Origin: JAJFKX01 sp965230265
GTDB taxonomy: Bacteria > Pseudomonadota > Gammaproteobacteria > Xanthomonadales > Wenzhouxiangellaceae
Direction: 5' to 3'
Assembly (NCBI GenBank): GCA_965230265.1
Contig: OZ245999.1
Location: 2,418,001 to 2,482,000 of the forward strand
DNA length: 64,000 nucleotides
The notes under the pieces are model-generated. The model was not told the origin of the DNA and made no database searches. It was given only the letters and a program-made list of their open reading frames with translations. Both the position numbers and the translations under genes were made by a program. Each line of letters opens with the position of its first letter. Position 1 is the first letter of the stretch. Below, piece after piece: positions 36,301 to 44,319 of this stretch.

Positions 36301-36900
36301 AGCAATCCCCCAGGTTGCACCGATTTGGCTGGCTGTTGCCAGCACACCTGCTTGAGGTGGGGCACCGGGCGAGCCATCAAACGGATTGCCTTGCGCGTTA
36401 TAGTCAAACGTCACCATCGCCTCAGCACCTGCAGTCGCGCCAGCACCCAGTGGATCACCATCAATATAACAAGGCACTGCCATACCTGGATTGGTTTGGC
36501 AGAACTCAATAGGATCATTAACCGCAACATCCACACCCGTAACCGTACCGCCAGCAGGCACATTAATAAAGCTGACTGTCGTGTTACCCGATGTGGCTCC
36601 GGCAGGGCCTGCCGCAAGAAAGTCCAGACTGGTCGGAATGGTAAACTCTACACGGTAAGCGGTATTGGCAAGAATGCCGGGAATACTGTAACTACCGTTA
36701 TCTGCTGTTGTTACCGGGCCAAGCACATTACCACTGCCATCAAATGCAGTCACCTGTAACCCGGCTATACCAACCTCAGATATATCGGCATTTCCATTGG
36801 CGTTAAAGTCTCGGAACACGGTTCCGGAAATTTGGCCATAAGTGTTTATCGAGAAGAAAATCAAAGCCAAAACACAAACTTTGAAAAAGCGATTATCCAT
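30370..36900 (-). CDS. Giant surface protein: SdrD B-like, seven GEVED modules, DUF11, IPTL-CTERM
   Basis: This protein has 2176 residues. ATG 36900 is chosen because a GAGG ribosome site precedes it and MDNRFFKVCVLALIFFSINTYGQ is a signal peptide. An SdrD B-like domain (GTVFRDFNANGNADISEVGI) is followed by a ~500-residue region of propeller-like character. A second SdrD B-like domain comes at about 645-790 (GNYIWTDTNDNGIQDPDEAP). Seven GEVED modules of about 173 residues then span about 805-2020, each with LGDAPDSY, NDDEDGV, AWIDFNGDGDFD and GEVEDY. A DUF11 domain follows (VVTDDLPSQVSLIST). The tail PALNMWGMLMMLAMFVLLAG plus basic residues matches IPTL-CTERM sorting signals. Acidic DxDGD loops suggest calcium binding. 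It probably acts as an adhesin. Confidence 0.88.
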   Translation of the reverse strand: MDNRFFKVCVLALIFFSINTYGQISGTVFRDFNANGNADISEVGIAGLQVTAFDGSGNVLGPVTTADNGSYSIPGILANTAYRVEFTIPTSLDFLAAGPAGATSGNTTVSFINVPAGGTVTGVDVAVNDPIEFCQTNPGMAVPCYIDGDPLGAGATAGAEAMVTFDYNAQGNPFDGSPGAPPQAGVLATASQIGATWGIAYQRTTQRLFAAATVKRYAGLGPGESTGNIYTIDPSGIVAPAEFLDLNDIATIDTGSIGTNAARGLPADPGNFYMDANTIAPVATMGLGDIDISADDSTLWTINLNDKTLYSIVIDADDNPATAPVAADITGFPIMDPVCTLGEFRPFAVKVYRGDVYVGMVCDGSSDPDTNNNANLEAIVQRFDGTSFTEVLRFPLDYVRGDVFNNGSPPPFACTRNQWFPWTNDEDLSDCLRNTIPFGGGNIAFDVHAYPQPILADIEFDVDGSMILAFLDRMGSTIGNAQQEAIPIPPGFIDILGASFGSGDTLRAANVAGVFTLENNATAGGVTTAGAGNNEGPGGGEFYFQDFTGLLDTGLIFHAEGGFGGLALLPGQNEVAMTTMNTFTSVAFSPPLANSGGINWFSSIDGTARDLGFLVYPQNGSVPGELNNFSKANGLGDIELMCNAAPIQIGNYIWTDTNDNGIQDPDEAPIANVIVHLLDSMGAIVASATTNATGNYLFIGGTATDPDTTDSVGIVNGPLAFGEDFFVVVDPVNFNAGNPLENAAPATPLADLAGFANDIIRDSDGVTVTPAAGPFNGGATGVSLTTGNAGDNDHTFDFGFVFAAANIDLGDAPDSYGTLSGSGGPTHELGAGASLFLGACIDSEDDGQPTPSADGDDLGAGNATNGTCAIANDDEDGVVFNDMIIACGTSDITVTSTQAGLLNAWIDFNGDGDFDASDQIATDSAVVAGANTLTANIPCDAVAQAVSYARFRVSTAGGDGPGGMAADGEIEDYTVTIKGLDLGDAPDSYGTLMAATGAQHVVDPAAPLFLGACVDNEADGQPNSAATGDDTGVGLGTVGSCAVANDDEDGVVFNSMIVACGNAGITVAAGQAGILNAWIDFNGDGDFDAADQIFTDTALAAGANVLTAAIPCDAIPQTLSYARFRFDAAGGVGATGLAMTGEVEDYAVIIKGIDLGDAPDSYGTSLGATGANHIVDAASPLFLGACVDTEADGQPSVNADGDDLGLGNSTLGTCAANDDEDGVTFDSMIIACGNADTTVTVSQSGTLDAWVDFDGNGSFGAGDQIFAGQAVAAGANSLSFAVPCGAIPQAVSYARFRLSTAGVAGPLGTAADGEIEDYAVAIKGIDLGDAPDSFSTTIGAGGAQHAVDSAIPLFLGACVDTEADGQPTVDADGDDLGIGNSTLGTCAAANDDEDGVIFTDMVIACNTADISVNASQAGILNAWIDFNGDGDFDDTDQIANNLAVVAGANTVTANVPCDAVPQANSYARFRVSEAGGDGPAGTAMTGEVEDYSVVIKGLDLGDAPDTYLTTMASVGAQHVVDPGAPLFMGACVDTEADGQPTVDADGDDIGVGLGTVGNCAVANDDEDGVIFTDMIVACNAADISISANQAGLLNAWIDFNGDGDFDAGDQIATDFAVAAGDNTLSVDVPCDVVPQETSYARFRLSLAGGDGPAGVAMTGEVEDYSINVKGIDLGDAPDSYATTIAANGAQHAIDPAIPLFLGSCVDTEADGQPSVDADGDDLGAGTSTSGNCASANDDEDGVVFTDMLFACGNADIEVEASQSGLLNAWIDFNGDGDFDAADQIATDTPVTGGVNTINIAVPCDVVPQTTSYARFRLSEAGGDAPSGFAMSGEVEDYAIAVKGIDLADAPDTFGTTVGAGGAQHVLDEDVPVFMGNCVDSEADGVPTVTADGDDLAAGSSVLGTCIGADDEDGVSFTTPLVVDSTNTGVLVDMPAGSGSQACLLNVWFDFDQSGVFGDSAGEQVVIDQLLAADSGQNALSIVIPPGVAEGDTFARFRCNTTGGVGPTGVAMDGEVEDYVIDIGGNADLLLLKGSDVSGVEQGGVFSYQLTVVNNGPGDAVNVVVTDDLPSQVSLISTTGCAEDPVAVPTCSLGDLANGESTSYTIMVQVDADAQGEILNTAVVDADTSDPVEADNTDDVTTIIFIAVPALNMWGMLMMLAMFVLLAGMRLSSKRVG
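30835..34490 (-). repeat. Seven tandem ~520-bp repeats encoding GEVED modules
   Basis: The stretch TCCGGTGCATCACCCAAATC and its variants recurs at about 31340, 31865, 32385, 32905, 33420, 33940 and 34458, giving a period of about 516-525 bp. The copies are diverged at third positions yet similar enough for slipped pairing or assembly collapse. The repeats lie entirely inside the giant CDS. Confidence 0.85.
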
Positions 36901-37605
36901 AATCAACCTCTTTAGACCATTCCTAGGTCAGTTGTCGTGAGTAAATCTCACCCCAAAATAAAACCCTAATAACGCGTTCCATTCGCTTTGTCGGATGATA
37001 ATAATCTCATCACGACTAACGCCTAACTATCTATTTTTACTAGACACTCAGACTATCCATTCACAAAATAATCACAGACATCATAATAAATGTCAATGCT
37101 TAATTGTAAAAAAACGTGTCGACCCTTCTGCCCTATATCTAACCACGCTCTATATAAAAACAAACGGCATCACTCAATAAATACTCAAGCTTTCATAAGG
37201 TTATTTCTTGAATACACACGCTGACACAACGCCCTTATCTGAAGCAATTCAGCATATTTTCCCACTTATCTACGAAATATTAACCCCATATCAGTATGGC
37301 CATTAAATTAACGGCTTTATATCTAATAAAAACACATATTAAAATATTCAGATTCATTGATACGAGTACGGCTTTAATCCATATTCACCACAATTTTGAT
37401 ATATGGTCTGTCACTGCATGGCGCAGATAGCAAAAATGCAAAGGCAATAAGAGCTGTGGATACAATTTACGGTTTGATTAAAAATAAGATCAGACGAACG
37501 CCAAGCTTGTTAATCATTACAGCAAGCAAGTATTCTGCGACCTGAACTGGCCAAATCGCAGTTTACGCACCACCCTGACATGACAGAGCTGCTGCGTTGT
37601 CGGCT
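36901..37605. other. 705-bp AT-rich intergenic region
   Basis: No credible gene is seen on either strand. The region is markedly AT-rich, with runs such as TAATAAAAACACATATTAAAATATTC near 37325-37350 (given in part). It carries the promoter of the giant protein near 36901-36990 and, at 37535-37561, a weak hairpin (CTGCGA/TCGCAG) downstream of the CHAT gene. Low GC may mark foreign or regulatory DNA. Confidence 0.4.
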
Positions 37606-40600
37606 TTAAAACTGCTCGCTAGCGGTCATCAACAATTGCTGTGCATCTGCTGTTGGGGCCTGTAGTACCGTTCTGCCACCTTGCACCACAAACCCCGCCC
37701 AGTAATATGGGTGTGCCCACTCAGGCTGCTCGCGCATCCAACTTTGAGCGGAACGCAAAGCCAACTCAGATGATTGATTTTCTTTTAATAAATGATAATA
37801 GAAGCGCTCCATTAACACCGCAGTAGCGCGATCTGAAACCTGCCATAGGCTGGAGATCACCTGCCTGGCACCTGCTACCAAAAACGGCCGACTAAGACTT
37901 AATGACCCTTCACTGCCAATGGACTTGCCAATACCGGTTTCACAACCACTCAATACCACCAGTTCGGCATCAAGCCGTAAAGCAGCTATCTGGTGAGGGC
38001 GAAGATATGAAACCTCGCTGTGTTGTGCGTCCTGTGCCAATACTAATCCAGAAAGCTCCGGCAAATCGGCATCAACAACGCCATGCGTAGCAAAATGCAC
38101 GATGTCGTAGCCACTTAGTCCGCCACTTTCCACAAACGTCTGATTGGCTTCTATACCCGTCAACACCTTAAGCTGGTTACTGTTTTCTTTGCCTGCCAAA
38201 TCGCGCACAGTTTGTTTGATAGCAGCCGCTTCCAAACGAGTACCCGGTAATGCGGCAATATTCACTGTCGATTGCCTCAACGAACGTTGAGCCATCAAAT
38301 GACTAAAATCCAGATTTGATACAGAATAAGCATTATTAATCTGATCGCCAGATGTAATCAACGCATTCGAATCTGGGGTTGAAGCCAGAGGGTCTGCCAG
38401 CACCATAATATTACTTGCCGGGCTCACTATAGGCGCTGGCTCGCTTAATAAATTGAATATTTTTGTAGATGGACTATAAGTCACTGTACTGTTGTCCACC
38501 AACATGAATGAATCATGATTGTTAGAGGCGGCACCCATGGACAACAACCCAAACGGTACTAACTGTAAACCCCCATCTGCGATCACGGCCAGATCATACC
38601 CTTGAATCTCATCCACCGCCGGTTGCAATACCATTTTGCTTAATTGATCAGCCATGTAGGTGATACGGCTGAGCGATTGTCTATGGCTGCGTAACGATCG
38701 AGATAGCTCATTGGCGATGGTGTTAATTTGATCAGCACCCGAAATCTGATGGTGTGTAATCCCACCATTTTTCACCACCCACAAATGGCTGTGGTGCTGA
38801 CCAATAAAATAACTCAATATCGCCGCATCATCGCTTAGCTGGCTCTGAATCACCGCTGGTACTAAAGGGGCTTGTAAGCCTGCAAGCAAGTTTCGATCTT
38901 GTATAGATTGAGCAGACTGCAACTGGCCATTTAATAAATCAATTTCCCTGCGCAGATTATTCAACTCGGAATTATCATTGGTTTTCGACACAGCATCTAA
39001 CTTGGCCAATAAGACATTACGCTGGGCCCGGAGCGTATCAAAATTATCGACCAGGCCTTCGGTGCCATGACCTTGTTGAATCAAATCCAATAAATTACGC
39101 GCTTTGATTTGTTCACTGACAGCCCAGGCGCTTTCAATATCACCTGCATCAACCAGCAAATCAATATAGCGTTCAAAAGCATTACGCCGACTGGCAAGGA
39201 AACTGGCTTGCACACCTGGAGAGGTTATTTCTGACCTGATACGGTCAGCCAGTTGTGTTGCACTTTTCGCCACATCAATCGCCGCCGTTCCGGTATATGC
39301 TTTTGATAGTGCCGTTAGTGTATCGAGTTCGAACAACTCATCATTGACACTACGGTGCCCTTGCAGCGCTTGCTGAAGAACCTGTCGAGCCTCAAGTTCC
39401 TGGCCATTGGCAAGCAATAATTGACCATAGCGGGATTGAGCCCGTGCAAGCTCTTTGGGGTGATTAATGGTTTCAAAAATTCTTATGGCTTCAAACTGGC
39501 TTGTCAGTGCCTGTTGTTCATAACCCAGCTCATAGTTCAGCATCGATTTTTTACTGATCACCACCGCCATTGAGCCTGGCTGACTACTGCTTTCAAAACT
39601 AGCCTGTGCCTCGGCCAACTGATCCAGTGCCAGCCGCTCATTACCCAACGCCCAGTTGGCCATGCCCATCTGGGTAATAGCGTATGCAGACTGCCGTTGA
39701 TGACCATCGGCAAAATCCAGTGACTGCTGGTAGTACCCCAGCGCTCTGTCATGCTCACCAATATTGGCATACACATCCCCTACCGCTACCGATGCACGGC
39801 TAATCCACAACCTGTCATCCCTGGTAAAAAAGGTATCCAATGCTGCATTTATATTCTGTAGGCCGAGTTCTAATTGACCTTGATCGATTAAGGCTGAACC
39901 AAGACCGAAGCGTACTTGTGCTGACCGTCTAGATTGACCTGCTGCTTCGGAAAGGCCTAATGTTTTGCGCCACAAATCCAGAGAAGCATCAGCGCCTCCC
40001 GCAGACATGGTCACCAGAGCAAGATTGTAGAGAGTGCTGATGACCTCGTTTAAATTACCCTTTGCCAAAAAATCTTCAACACTTAATTGAAGTACATCAC
40101 TGACAGATCCAAGCGAACCATCGGTATAAAAAACCAGCGCATCAGAGTAGGCATCAACTGCAGCGGGGTAATTTTCACTGGCCCACTCAACCACACCGAT
40201 ATTGTTCAAAACAAATGCTGCAAAGAAATGATCCGCATTTTCAATTCTAAATGCCAGAGCATCATTATAATATTGTAATGCCAGGGCCTTATCTCCAGCG
40301 GCTCTTGCCAGAACCCCCAGCTCTACCGCCGCCGACGCAACACCTTTGTAATCGGCAAGGCCTGCAAAACCTGCTTTCGCCAATTCCTGGCTCTGCCTTG
40401 CTTTGTCCCACAACCCCATATGTCGATACGCAACGCCCATTTCATAATGGATATCAGCAATTAAACGTTTATCAGCGTCCTGCAGCAATCGAGTTTGGCC
40501 CAGTTGATCAAGTGACTGTTGATAGGCCTCAACCGCCTTTACGTTATCGTCACTATTACCTGAAGAATAAGCTGTCATGCGATAGTTCATTCCCACAGCA

Positions 40601-41028
40601 TAGTGCGCTAGCGCATATGCCCTGGTGATACCTGAGCCGTCTGTATCATCAAGCATCAACCAGTTAATCGTCACCTTCCCGGAAGAAGAAAATGGTTCAA
40701 AACTGGTTATTTTTACCTTTGATGCATTGGGCGGGATATGTAAAAAGTACCGCCCTTCACGCCCCCGCCAGGTTGCTGACCGGGTTATTTCAACACCTGA
40801 TTGATCAATGGCTACGGCTTCTGTATCAATGCCCTGGTTTTTGACCTCCAAAATACCAGGTGCTGATACGGGTACAGACAACAACCAGGCCTCTTCCGCC
40901 TTTAATTGTTTACTATCAGAATCAACCGCAAGCGCAACCATCTGCGCTTGCGGCAAAAATAGCATAACAAAGCATATACCGATGCATTTTTTGATTTTAT
41001 TTTTTATGCGTCCATGCCTATGCATCAT
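37606..41028 (-). CDS. Exported TPR-CHAT (caspase-like) protein
   Basis: This 1140-residue protein starts with basic residues and a hydrophobic segment (CIGICFVMLFLPQAQMVALA), so export is predicted. A beta-rich part at about 35-125 precedes many TPR repeats at about 125-610 (ALQYYNDALAFRIENADHF, AVDAYSDALVFY, ALGYYQQSLDFADGHQRQSA). A coiled linker follows (NLRREIDLLNGQL). The CHAT domain covers about 700-1115 with the caspase-type dyad His (HFATHG, residue 982) and Cys (VVLSGCETG, residue 1029). ISSLWQVSDRATAVLM is the usual end of CHAT domains. A TAGGGA ribosome site precedes ATG 41028. It lies 14 bp after a six-Cys secreted protein gene. Confidence 0.88.
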   Translation of the reverse strand: MMHRHGRIKNKIKKCIGICFVMLFLPQAQMVALAVDSDSKQLKAEEAWLLSVPVSAPGILEVKNQGIDTEAVAIDQSGVEITRSATWRGREGRYFLHIPPNASKVKITSFEPFSSSGKVTINWLMLDDTDGSGITRAYALAHYAVGMNYRMTAYSSGNSDDNVKAVEAYQQSLDQLGQTRLLQDADKRLIADIHYEMGVAYRHMGLWDKARQSQELAKAGFAGLADYKGVASAAVELGVLARAAGDKALALQYYNDALAFRIENADHFFAAFVLNNIGVVEWASENYPAAVDAYSDALVFYTDGSLGSVSDVLQLSVEDFLAKGNLNEVISTLYNLALVTMSAGGADASLDLWRKTLGLSEAAGQSRRSAQVRFGLGSALIDQGQLELGLQNINAALDTFFTRDDRLWISRASVAVGDVYANIGEHDRALGYYQQSLDFADGHQRQSAYAITQMGMANWALGNERLALDQLAEAQASFESSSQPGSMAVVISKKSMLNYELGYEQQALTSQFEAIRIFETINHPKELARAQSRYGQLLLANGQELEARQVLQQALQGHRSVNDELFELDTLTALSKAYTGTAAIDVAKSATQLADRIRSEITSPGVQASFLASRRNAFERYIDLLVDAGDIESAWAVSEQIKARNLLDLIQQGHGTEGLVDNFDTLRAQRNVLLAKLDAVSKTNDNSELNNLRREIDLLNGQLQSAQSIQDRNLLAGLQAPLVPAVIQSQLSDDAAILSYFIGQHHSHLWVVKNGGITHHQISGADQINTIANELSRSLRSHRQSLSRITYMADQLSKMVLQPAVDEIQGYDLAVIADGGLQLVPFGLLSMGAASNNHDSFMLVDNSTVTYSPSTKIFNLLSEPAPIVSPASNIMVLADPLASTPDSNALITSGDQINNAYSVSNLDFSHLMAQRSLRQSTVNIAALPGTRLEAAAIKQTVRDLAGKENSNQLKVLTGIEANQTFVESGGLSGYDIVHFATHGVVDADLPELSGLVLAQDAQHSEVSYLRPHQIAALRLDAELVVLSGCETGIGKSIGSEGSLSLSRPFLVAGARQVISSLWQVSDRATAVLMERFYYHLLKENQSSELALRSAQSWMREQPEWAHPYYWAGFVVQGGRTVLQAPTADAQQLLMTASEQF

Positions 41029-41042
41029 ATTCCCTAAGTATT

Positions 41043-41603
41043 TTAAAAACTCACGATTGTGTGACTGCTTCCACCAGTATCTGGATCACTTGGCCTGCCT
41101 GCCACACCGCAGACAACATTGGGGTTATCACGCTCGTAAGAGCGCCAGCTCATGCTTTTGATGTTAGAGTTAATCACCGGGTCTAATTCAAACTCCAGTT
41201 GCTTGGCAACATTATCATTTGGCTCCCAAAAATTGCACTGCAACATCGGTTTGCCATTTTCATTTTTGGTCAAAAAGCCATTGCCTGGACAAATTTCATA
41301 GCGCACTGATTGGCTATTTGCCTGCTCTTCGTAGAAATCAACACTCCAGCGCCCTGTCTTAGTATCGCATTGTATGTGGATAGCATCATCGGATTTGATA
41401 TCCGTTCTGCCACCAAGATCGCATGCTGAACCAATAATCCATGTTTCTGCATAACCCACATCGCAGGCAGATTCCTTGCCTAACAACACATCAATCTGTT
41501 GCGCAACAGCTGAGCTGATACCAGCGCCGCAAAGTATCGTAGGCAGGACCAAAATATAGACTATTTGAGGTACAAGTTTGGTTTTCGTCGTCATCTTTTT
41601 CAT
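41043..41603 (-). CDS. Small secreted six-cysteine protein paired with the CHAT protein
   Basis: This 186-residue protein has start ATG 41603 set by a clear AGGAG ribosome site and a signal peptide (VPQIVYILVLPTILCGAGISSAVAQQ). The frame is open for another 270 bp upstream without good initiation features. The mature part has six cysteines (ACDVG, SACDLGG, IQCDT, EICPG, LQCNF, VVCGV), consistent with three disulfides, and the polar segment DPDTGGSSHTIVSF at the end. No family is recognised. The CHAT gene follows 14 bp later on the same strand, so the two form an operon; substrate, inhibitor or sensor partner are all possible. Confidence 0.75.
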   Translation of the reverse strand: MKKMTTKTKLVPQIVYILVLPTILCGAGISSAVAQQIDVLLGKESACDVGYAETWIIGSACDLGGRTDIKSDDAIHIQCDTKTGRWSVDFYEEQANSQSVRYEICPGNGFLTKNENGKPMLQCNFWEPNDNVAKQLEFELDPVINSNIKSMSWRSYERDNPNVVCGVAGRPSDPDTGGSSHTIVSF

Positions 41604-42056
41604 CGTCAACTCCTTATGGTACGTAAAGGGAGAATGGAATTGACGCGCAAGAGAAAACATCCTTGCCTCGTTATGGGTGCCGCAAAACTGGAGATCGCCC
41701 GCCTCTAGAGTAGTGAACAGTGACGTCGCCATTGCCAAATAACTACGATCACCCCGTTGGTGACTGATCATAATGGACTTCAGCGGACACTCTCCTTGCG
41801 CGGCAAAGGTAAACTGATAAATAAGCAAGTCTTGCTGGATGGTTATCAGATTCAAAGGGGAGTCCTTTCCCATTAAAAATATCCTTATTAGTACCAGTGA
41901 CGCATGAACAGTTATATTCTCTCACCTTACAGTCAGCTTATTACCGACCGACCAGCTCATACTTTTGCATTAACCAATACTGTCTAAAGACCCATTTTGA
42001 ACAACCGGAAAAGCCATCAAAAACCCTATCGACTCAATAACAACGGTTGAGTATGG
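41604..42056 (-). other. Long 5' region of the six-Cys/CHAT operon
   Basis: These 453 bp lie between the nadD stop and the six-Cys gene start. The reading frame of the downstream gene runs open through the first 270 bases but lacks a supported start, so I treat it as untranslated leader. A weak hairpin ACTCAA/TTGAGT at 42032-42052 follows nadD and may end the leuS operon transcript. The promoter of the CHAT operon should be here. Confidence 0.35.
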
Positions 42057-42743
42057 TCAAGCTGATGAACCACCGTACAAACCCTTATCCTGAATATAAC
42101 TCAATACCGAATCGGGCAGTAAAAAACGGGCATCTCGCCCTTGCATAATTTGCTCACGAATATCTGTTGAGGAAATGGCCAACTGAGTGACCGGGACATG
42201 CAGCATCAGGCCAGCGGGCTTTTCAAACAATAAGCTCGAATCACTCACTGAGCGAGATACGACCAGCTCAGCCAACTCACCTTGATAACGACGCTCACTT
42301 TCCGGTCGCGTCATCACCACTATATGCGCCAAATCAAACAGGCGCTGCCATTGATGCCAACGGGCTAAACCATTGGCGGCGTCTTGCCCAACTGCCAGCA
42401 TCAGGGGACGCTGGCCAAGCTGTTCTCGCAATTCTGCCAGTGTATCAACCATATAAGAGGGGCCAGCACGACGAATTTCACGGTCATCCACGCCCAGATC
42501 AGAATGGGTTTTTAACGCCAATCGGAGCATCATTAATCGATGCTTGCCATCGACATGCGTACTATCTCGATGCGGTGGTTGTCCGGCTGGCAGCAAACGA
42601 AAATCAGCCACCTGTAAAATGGCACGTAACTCACTGGCGGCACGCAAGTGGCCATAGTGGACAGGGTCGAAAGTACCACCAAAGATAACCGTCGCCGGCT
42701 GTATCTGGTCGGGCGGTGTAGTTGAAATATCAACCTTGCTCAT
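42057..42743 (-). CDS. nadD: Nicotinate-nucleotide adenylyltransferase
   Basis: This 228-residue protein has the nucleotidyltransferase motif GGTFDPVHYGHLRAA near residue 22 and the C-terminal ISSTDIREQI motif. MLAVGQDAANGLARWHQW also fits NadD. It adenylates nicotinate mononucleotide in NAD synthesis. Its ATG overlaps the holA stop by 4 bp, in the classic leuS-lptE-holA-nadD order. Confidence 0.96.
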   Translation of the reverse strand: MSKVDISTTPPDQIQPATVIFGGTFDPVHYGHLRAASELRAILQVADFRLLPAGQPPHRDSTHVDGKHRLMMLRLALKTHSDLGVDDREIRRAGPSYMVDTLAELREQLGQRPLMLAVGQDAANGLARWHQWQRLFDLAHIVVMTRPESERRYQGELAELVVSRSVSDSSLLFEKPAGLMLHVPVTQLAISSTDIREQIMQGRDARFLLPDSVLSYIQDKGLYGGSSA

Positions 42744-43786
42744 GCTGCTTGCCGGCGACTCGATTGCGGGCCTGATCCATATTGAGCAACCGTAGCCGTC
42801 AACATCAAAACCAACTGTTCCAGCTTAATCCAAAACTCACCGTGCTGCTGCCCCTTACCGATCCGGTCCAGCTCAGCCAGGCTTATCACTGCTTTACGCA
42901 ACTGTACCGCGCTGATCCGACGAACAGCATTTTTAACCACTTGCTGGCGTGATTGCCACACACCCAATTGCCGAAATACCTGTTGCTCCGGCATGCCTCT
43001 GATTAATCCGCGGAACTGCTGCAATACAGTCAACTCGCGCACCAGCGCTGCGACAATGATCTGACCGGGAGTATTGGCGCGACGCAAACTGGCAGTGATA
43101 CGCAATGCCAGAGCACGTTGTCCCGCCAGCACACTGGCACATAGCTTGAAAGCATCAAAGCTGGCACTATCACTGACCGCTAACTCAACATCTGCCAAGG
43201 TAACCTGGCCTGCTCCGTTCGCCAACAGTAACTTATCAATTTCCTGTGCAGCTGCCAGCAAATTCCCATCCACCCTGGCCGCCAACAATTGCACTGCATC
43301 CGCATCGGGCTGTAAGTCACAACGCTGCATGCGCTGCCGAATCCAGCCAGATAGCTGCGGTGTTTTTATGGTCCACACCGGTAGATACACACCCGCGGCT
43401 GCCACTTTTTTTGCCCAGGCCGTTTTTTCACTGGACAAATCCCACTGCTCAGCAACGATCAGCAATAAATCGTCTGATGACTGCTTGAGTGCCTCGGTAA
43501 TGGCTTTTGCACCGGCCTGACCCGGTTTGCCGGTAGGCAGGCGCAATTCAACGACTTTTTTTTCAGCAAACAGCGACATTTCCATGCCCATGCTATTGAG
43601 TTGCCCCCAATCAAAACCTCGTTCTGCAGTAAGGCGCTCCCGACCCGTAAACCCTTGTTGTCTGGCCGCATTGCGTATTTGATCGACCGCTTCTTCGCGC
43701 AAGAGAATTTCAGGACCGGCCACCAGATACACAGGCGCCAGCCCTTGCTGCAAATTGCCAGGCAACTGACCTGCATTAAGCTTCAT
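42740..43786 (-). CDS. holA: DNA polymerase III delta subunit
   Basis: This 348-residue clamp-loader subunit has an N-terminal AAA-like fold (LAPVYLVAGPEILLREEAVDQIRNAA, LRLPTGKPGQAGAKAI, LLLIVAEQWDLSSEKTAW) and a C-terminal helical collar (AVSDSASFDAFKLCASVLAG, LRRANTPGQIIVAALVRELTVL). Delta opens the beta clamp during loading. It sits between lptE and nadD with a 22-bp gap and a 4-bp overlap respectively. Confidence 0.94.
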   Translation of the reverse strand: MKLNAGQLPGNLQQGLAPVYLVAGPEILLREEAVDQIRNAARQQGFTGRERLTAERGFDWGQLNSMGMEMSLFAEKKVVELRLPTGKPGQAGAKAITEALKQSSDDLLLIVAEQWDLSSEKTAWAKKVAAAGVYLPVWTIKTPQLSGWIRQRMQRCDLQPDADAVQLLAARVDGNLLAAAQEIDKLLLANGAGQVTLADVELAVSDSASFDAFKLCASVLAGQRALALRITASLRRANTPGQIIVAALVRELTVLQQFRGLIRGMPEQQVFRQLGVWQSRQQVVKNAVRRISAVQLRKAVISLAELDRIGKGQQHGEFWIKLEQLVLMLTATVAQYGSGPQSSRRQAA

Positions 43787-43808
43787 AATGATTTAGAACC
43801 TGTTAACA

Positions 43809-44315
43809 CTAATTAGCCAGCTGTTCCAATCGACGGATTAACTCGTTGACCATGTCGTTACGCAGGTTGCCACGCAGAAACTCTTCCTCACGCTGACTGG
43901 CAAGAATTTCCTGACTATTAAAACTATAGTCCCTAAATAACACTACCTGGCGTTGAGTGGACAAGGCATCACCTTGGTCGTCCAGCAATCGGAACTGTAC
44001 CCGAAAAGTAAGTCGAAACTCACTAATTAATGCTGTTCCTGAAAACGATGCTGCCTCACGTACAAATTGCGCCTGAGATATTTGCAACACTGCAGTAGCA
44101 TGATCAGGCGAAGACACCACATCGACATTGTTCGATTCCAGTGAACGCTCCAATGCACGACCAAACTCATCAAACCGGTTCGGCATATCCAGGTAGGTTC
44201 GGGTCATGGTTTCAGGCAGATCTGCTGTACCGCGCAACTGAAAACCACAGCTAACCGACAGTAGCATTAGCACCAAACAGGCAACCCGAAGAGCCATTTT
44301 AATGTAATAATCCAT
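43809..44315 (-). CDS. lptE: LPS-assembly lipoprotein LptE
   Basis: This 168-residue outer-membrane lipoprotein has a lipobox in LVLMLLSVSCGFQLRG, whose CGFQLRG is the family hallmark. It plugs LptD and helps insert lipopolysaccharide. The start could be ATG 44315 or the internal Met six codons on (MALRVACL); either gives a functional signal. It follows leuS with a 4-bp gap. Confidence 0.93.
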   Translation of the reverse strand: MDYYIKMALRVACLVLMLLSVSCGFQLRGTADLPETMTRTYLDMPNRFDEFGRALERSLESNNVDVVSSPDHATAVLQISQAQFVREAASFSGTALISEFRLTFRVQFRLLDDQGDALSTQRQVVLFRDYSFNSQEILASQREEEFLRGNLRNDMVNELIRRLEQLAN

Positions 44316-44319
44316 GTAC

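Noticed and set aside
41604..41873. Upstream extension of the six-Cys protein
   Set aside because: The strong AGGAG and signal peptide at 41603 mark the start; the extra 90 residues would bury the signal.
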